Source: Bacteroidales bacterium GP2 (GTDB taxonomy: Bacteria > Bacteroidota > Bacteroidia > Bacteroidales > Muribaculaceae). From it: a stretch of DNA of 5,831 nt. The notes under the pieces are model-generated. The model was not told the DNA's origin. It saw only the letters and a list, made by a program, of their open reading frames with translations, and did not search any database. The stretch is taken from contig DAAJ01000034.1 in NCBI GenBank assembly GCA_001701115.1, positions 7,088-12,918 of the forward strand, written 5' to 3'. This document shows positions 4,002 through 5,831 of this stretch, in pieces. Numbering within the stretch: the first letter of the stretch is position 1; every line of letters starts with the position of its first letter. A program made the translations under genes and the position numbers.

Positions 4002-5831
4002 TTATTCGGGCAGGTTGCCTACTTCGGGATCAACACCCCACTGCTGCTGTGCAAGGCGGCGGTAGTTGTTATAGCGCCACTGTGCATTAGCTTTTGCTGC
4101 TGCAAACAGTTCTGCAGCTTCTGCAGGATACTGCTTGAGGAGTGATGCATAGCGCACCTCGCCTTTGAGGAAGTCTTCAAACTTATCCCAATCCGGAGCC
4201 TTGCTGTCAAGGGTGAAGGGGTTCTTGCCCTCGAGCTCTGCATCCGGGTTGTAGCGCCAGAGTGACCAGTAGCCGCAAGCAACTGCGTTAGCCTCTTCCT
4301 GCTGTGAACGACCCATGCCGGCTTTGATGCCGTGGTTGATACAGGGAGCGTAAGCAATGATGAGTGACGGTCCGTCGTATGCTTCAGCTTCGCGGATTGC
4401 CTTGAGGGTCTGAGCCTGGTCAGCGCCCATAGCAATCTGTGCAACATAAACATATCCGTAGGTTGAAGCGATAAGACCGAGGTCTTTCTTGCGGATACGT
4501 TTGCCGCTTGCAGCGAATTTGGCGATAGCGCCGAGCGGAGTAGCCTTGGATGCCTGACCGCCGGTGTTAGAGTAAACCTCGGTATCCACAACGAGAACGT
4601 TGATGTTCTTACCGCATGCGAGAACATGGTCAAGACCGCCGAAACCTATATCGTAGCTTGCGCCGTCACCAGCGATAATCCAGTGTGAACGCTTAACGAG
4701 GTAATGCTTGAGGTCAAGGATAGTCTTGCAGGTGTCGCAACCGCATTTTTCTGCGAGAGGCAGAAGTTTGTCGGTAATTTCGCGGGTCTTGGCAGGGTCG
4801 TTTGCGTTGTCAAGCCATTCCTGTGCGAGAGCCTTGATTTCATCAGAGCATTCAGGGCAAGCAGCAGCTTTCTTCATGGTTTCGGTGAGGCGGTTGCGGA
4901 GCTGTTCGTTAGCGATGAACATACCGAGACCGAATTCAGCGAAGTCCTCGAAGAGGGAGTTGCCCCAAGCGGGACCATGACCCTGTTCGTTTACGGTATA
5001 AGGAGTTGAGGGCACAGAGCCTGAGTAGATAGACGAGCAACCTGTTGCGTTAGCTACCATTTCGTGGTCGCCGAAGAGCTGTGAAATGAGTTTGACGTAA
5101 GGTGTTTCGCCGCAGCCTGAGCAAGCGCCTGAGAATTCAAAGAGCGGAGTTGCAAACTGGCTGTTCTTAACGTTAGCCTTGGTGTCAACGAGGTTCTGTT
5201 TGCTCTTGACAGATTCAACGCAGTAATCCCAGTTTTTCTGAACATCGAGCTGGGTTTCGAGAGGCTTCATCACGAGAGCCTTTTCGCCCTTCTTGCCCGG
5301 GCAGACATCGGCGCAGTTGCCGCAGCCGAGACAGTCAAGTACGTCAACCGCCTGGATGAAACGCATGCCGGTGAATGTTTTGCCGATAGCGGGGATTGTG
5401 CCCTTTTCACCAAAGGGTGAAGCAGCAACTTCAGCCTCATCGAGAACGAAGGGACGGATTGCAGCGTGAGGACAAACGTATGCGCACTTGTTGCACTGGA
5501 TACAGTTGTCAGAAACCCATTCAGGAACGAAGGTAGCAACACCGCGCTTTTCTGAGCGTGCAGTGCTCTGCTGCCATGTGCCGTCAGCGATATCCTTGAA
5601 GTCAGATACTTTGAGGAGGTCGCCATCCTGAGCGTTGATAGGACGCACGAGCTTGGTGATGAACGGATTTTCGTTCTTTTCAACAACTTTCTCTTCAGCA
5701 GGGAGGTTGCTCCAAGCGGGATCAACTTCGAGTTTTGCATACTCGTTGCCGCGGTCAACAGCTGCATAGTTCTTGTCAACCACATCCTGACCCTTCTTGC
5801 CGTAGCTCTTGACGATGAATTTCTTCATCTG
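4002..5831 (-). CDS. nifJ: Pyruvate:ferredoxin (flavodoxin) oxidoreductase, C-terminal part
   Basis: The enzyme oxidatively decarboxylates pyruvate to acetyl-CoA and CO2 and reduces ferredoxin or flavodoxin, using thiamine diphosphate and three [4Fe-4S] clusters. About 609 codons are visible, roughly half of the usual 1170-1200 residues. The frame stays open to the window edge (CAG before the first visible ATG at 5828), and that ATG matches an internal family segment (KSYGKKGQDVV), so it is not the start. Counting from it, ferredoxin-type clusters lie at C109/C112/C115/C119 and C166/C169/C172/C176. Proximal-cluster ligands are C236 and C239 (CSGCGE), C264 (ATGCSS) and C495 (YAPCINHG). The thiamine diphosphate/Mg site runs from GDGASYDIGFGG (388) to SNTGGQ (420). 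Strong preference for AAG, AAC and TTC codons suggests high expression. The pyruvate-binding and transketolase-like N-terminal domains lie outside. A related 2-oxoacid specificity cannot be excluded. Confidence 0.95.
   Translation of the reverse strand, partial: QMKKFIVKSYGKKGQDVVDKNYAAVDRGNEYAKLEVDPAWSNLPAEEKVVEKNENPFITKLVRPINAQDGDLLKVSDFKDIADGTWQQSTARSEKRGVATFVPEWVSDNCIQCNKCAYVCPHAAIRPFVLDEAEVAASPFGEKGTIPAIGKTFTGMRFIQAVDVLDCLGCGNCADVCPGKKGEKALVMKPLETQLDVQKNWDYCVESVKSKQNLVDTKANVKNSQFATPLFEFSGACSGCGETPYVKLISQLFGDHEMVANATGCSSIYSGSVPSTPYTVNEQGHGPAWGNSLFEDFAEFGLGMFIANEQLRNRLTETMKKAAACPECSDEIKALAQEWLDNANDPAKTREITDKLLPLAEKCGCDTCKTILDLKHYLVKRSHWIIAGDGASYDIGFGGLDHVLACGKNINVLVVDTEVYSNTGGQASKATPLGAIAKFAASGKRIRKKDLGLIASTYGYVYVAQIAMGADQAQTLKAIREAEAYDGPSLIIAYAPCINHGIKAGMGRSQQEEANAVACGYWSLWRYNPDAELEGKNPFTLDSKAPDWDKFEDFLKGEVRYASLLKQYPAEAAELFAAAKANAQWRYNNYRRLAQQQWGVDPEVGNLPE

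Noticed and set aside
4019..5785. Several long overlapping frames on both strands within nifJ
   Set aside because: They are shadows caused by the strong codon bias of nifJ. They have low-complexity, serine- and arginine-rich products and no family motifs.
5826..5828. ATG at 5828 as the true start of nifJ
   Set aside because: The frame remains open to the window edge, and the residues after this ATG match an internal part of pyruvate:ferredoxin oxidoreductases. The gene is cut by the window.

Overview
The window looks like chromosomal DNA of an anaerobic member of the Bacteroidales. The reasons are promoters of the Bacteroidetes type (a TAnnTTTG box near -7 with a TTG/TTTG box about 18-20 bp upstream), weak or absent Shine-Dalgarno sequences, a single-chain pyruvate:ferredoxin oxidoreductase, and a LuxS and a dGTPase whose wording resembles Bacteroidales homologues as I remember them. 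The family (for example Muribaculaceae or Bacteroidaceae) cannot be fixed from this sequence alone.

Layout, left to right. Bases 1-27 are the 5' end of a minus-strand tRNA gene with its own promoter (48-78). Bases 79-403 hold no convincing protein gene. They contain a long hairpin, a short imperfect direct repeat, a minus-strand promoter-like pair and an inverted repeat that reaches the luxS stop codon; together these could encode a small RNA. Bases 404-1596 are a minus-strand operon, mtnN(pfs)-luxS. A divergent gene for an exported putative esterase fills 1677-2522, and the two transcription units start from back-to-back promoters that overlap. A near-ideal bidirectional terminator (2541-2571) separates the esterase from a convergent dGTPase gene (dgt, 2589-3923, minus). 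The last part (4002-5831, minus) is the C-terminal half of nifJ, which runs off the window; its terminator physically overlaps the dgt promoter.

How the genes work together. MtnN and LuxS are consecutive steps of S-adenosylhomocysteine recycling: MtnN removes adenine from S-adenosylhomocysteine, and LuxS splits the resulting S-ribosylhomocysteine into homocysteine and DPD, the precursor of autoinducer-2. NifJ makes acetyl-CoA and reduced ferredoxin in fermentative metabolism. Dgt adjusts dNTP pools. The esterase probably acts in the periplasm or at the cell envelope on an unknown ester. These are separate housekeeping units and not one pathway.

I found no undescribed multi-gene system, mobile element, CRISPR array or defence locus. 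The points worth a second look are compact regulatory arrangements: overlapping divergent promoters, a promoter nested in a terminator with a nearly leaderless dgt start, and the structured intergenic region next to the tRNA.
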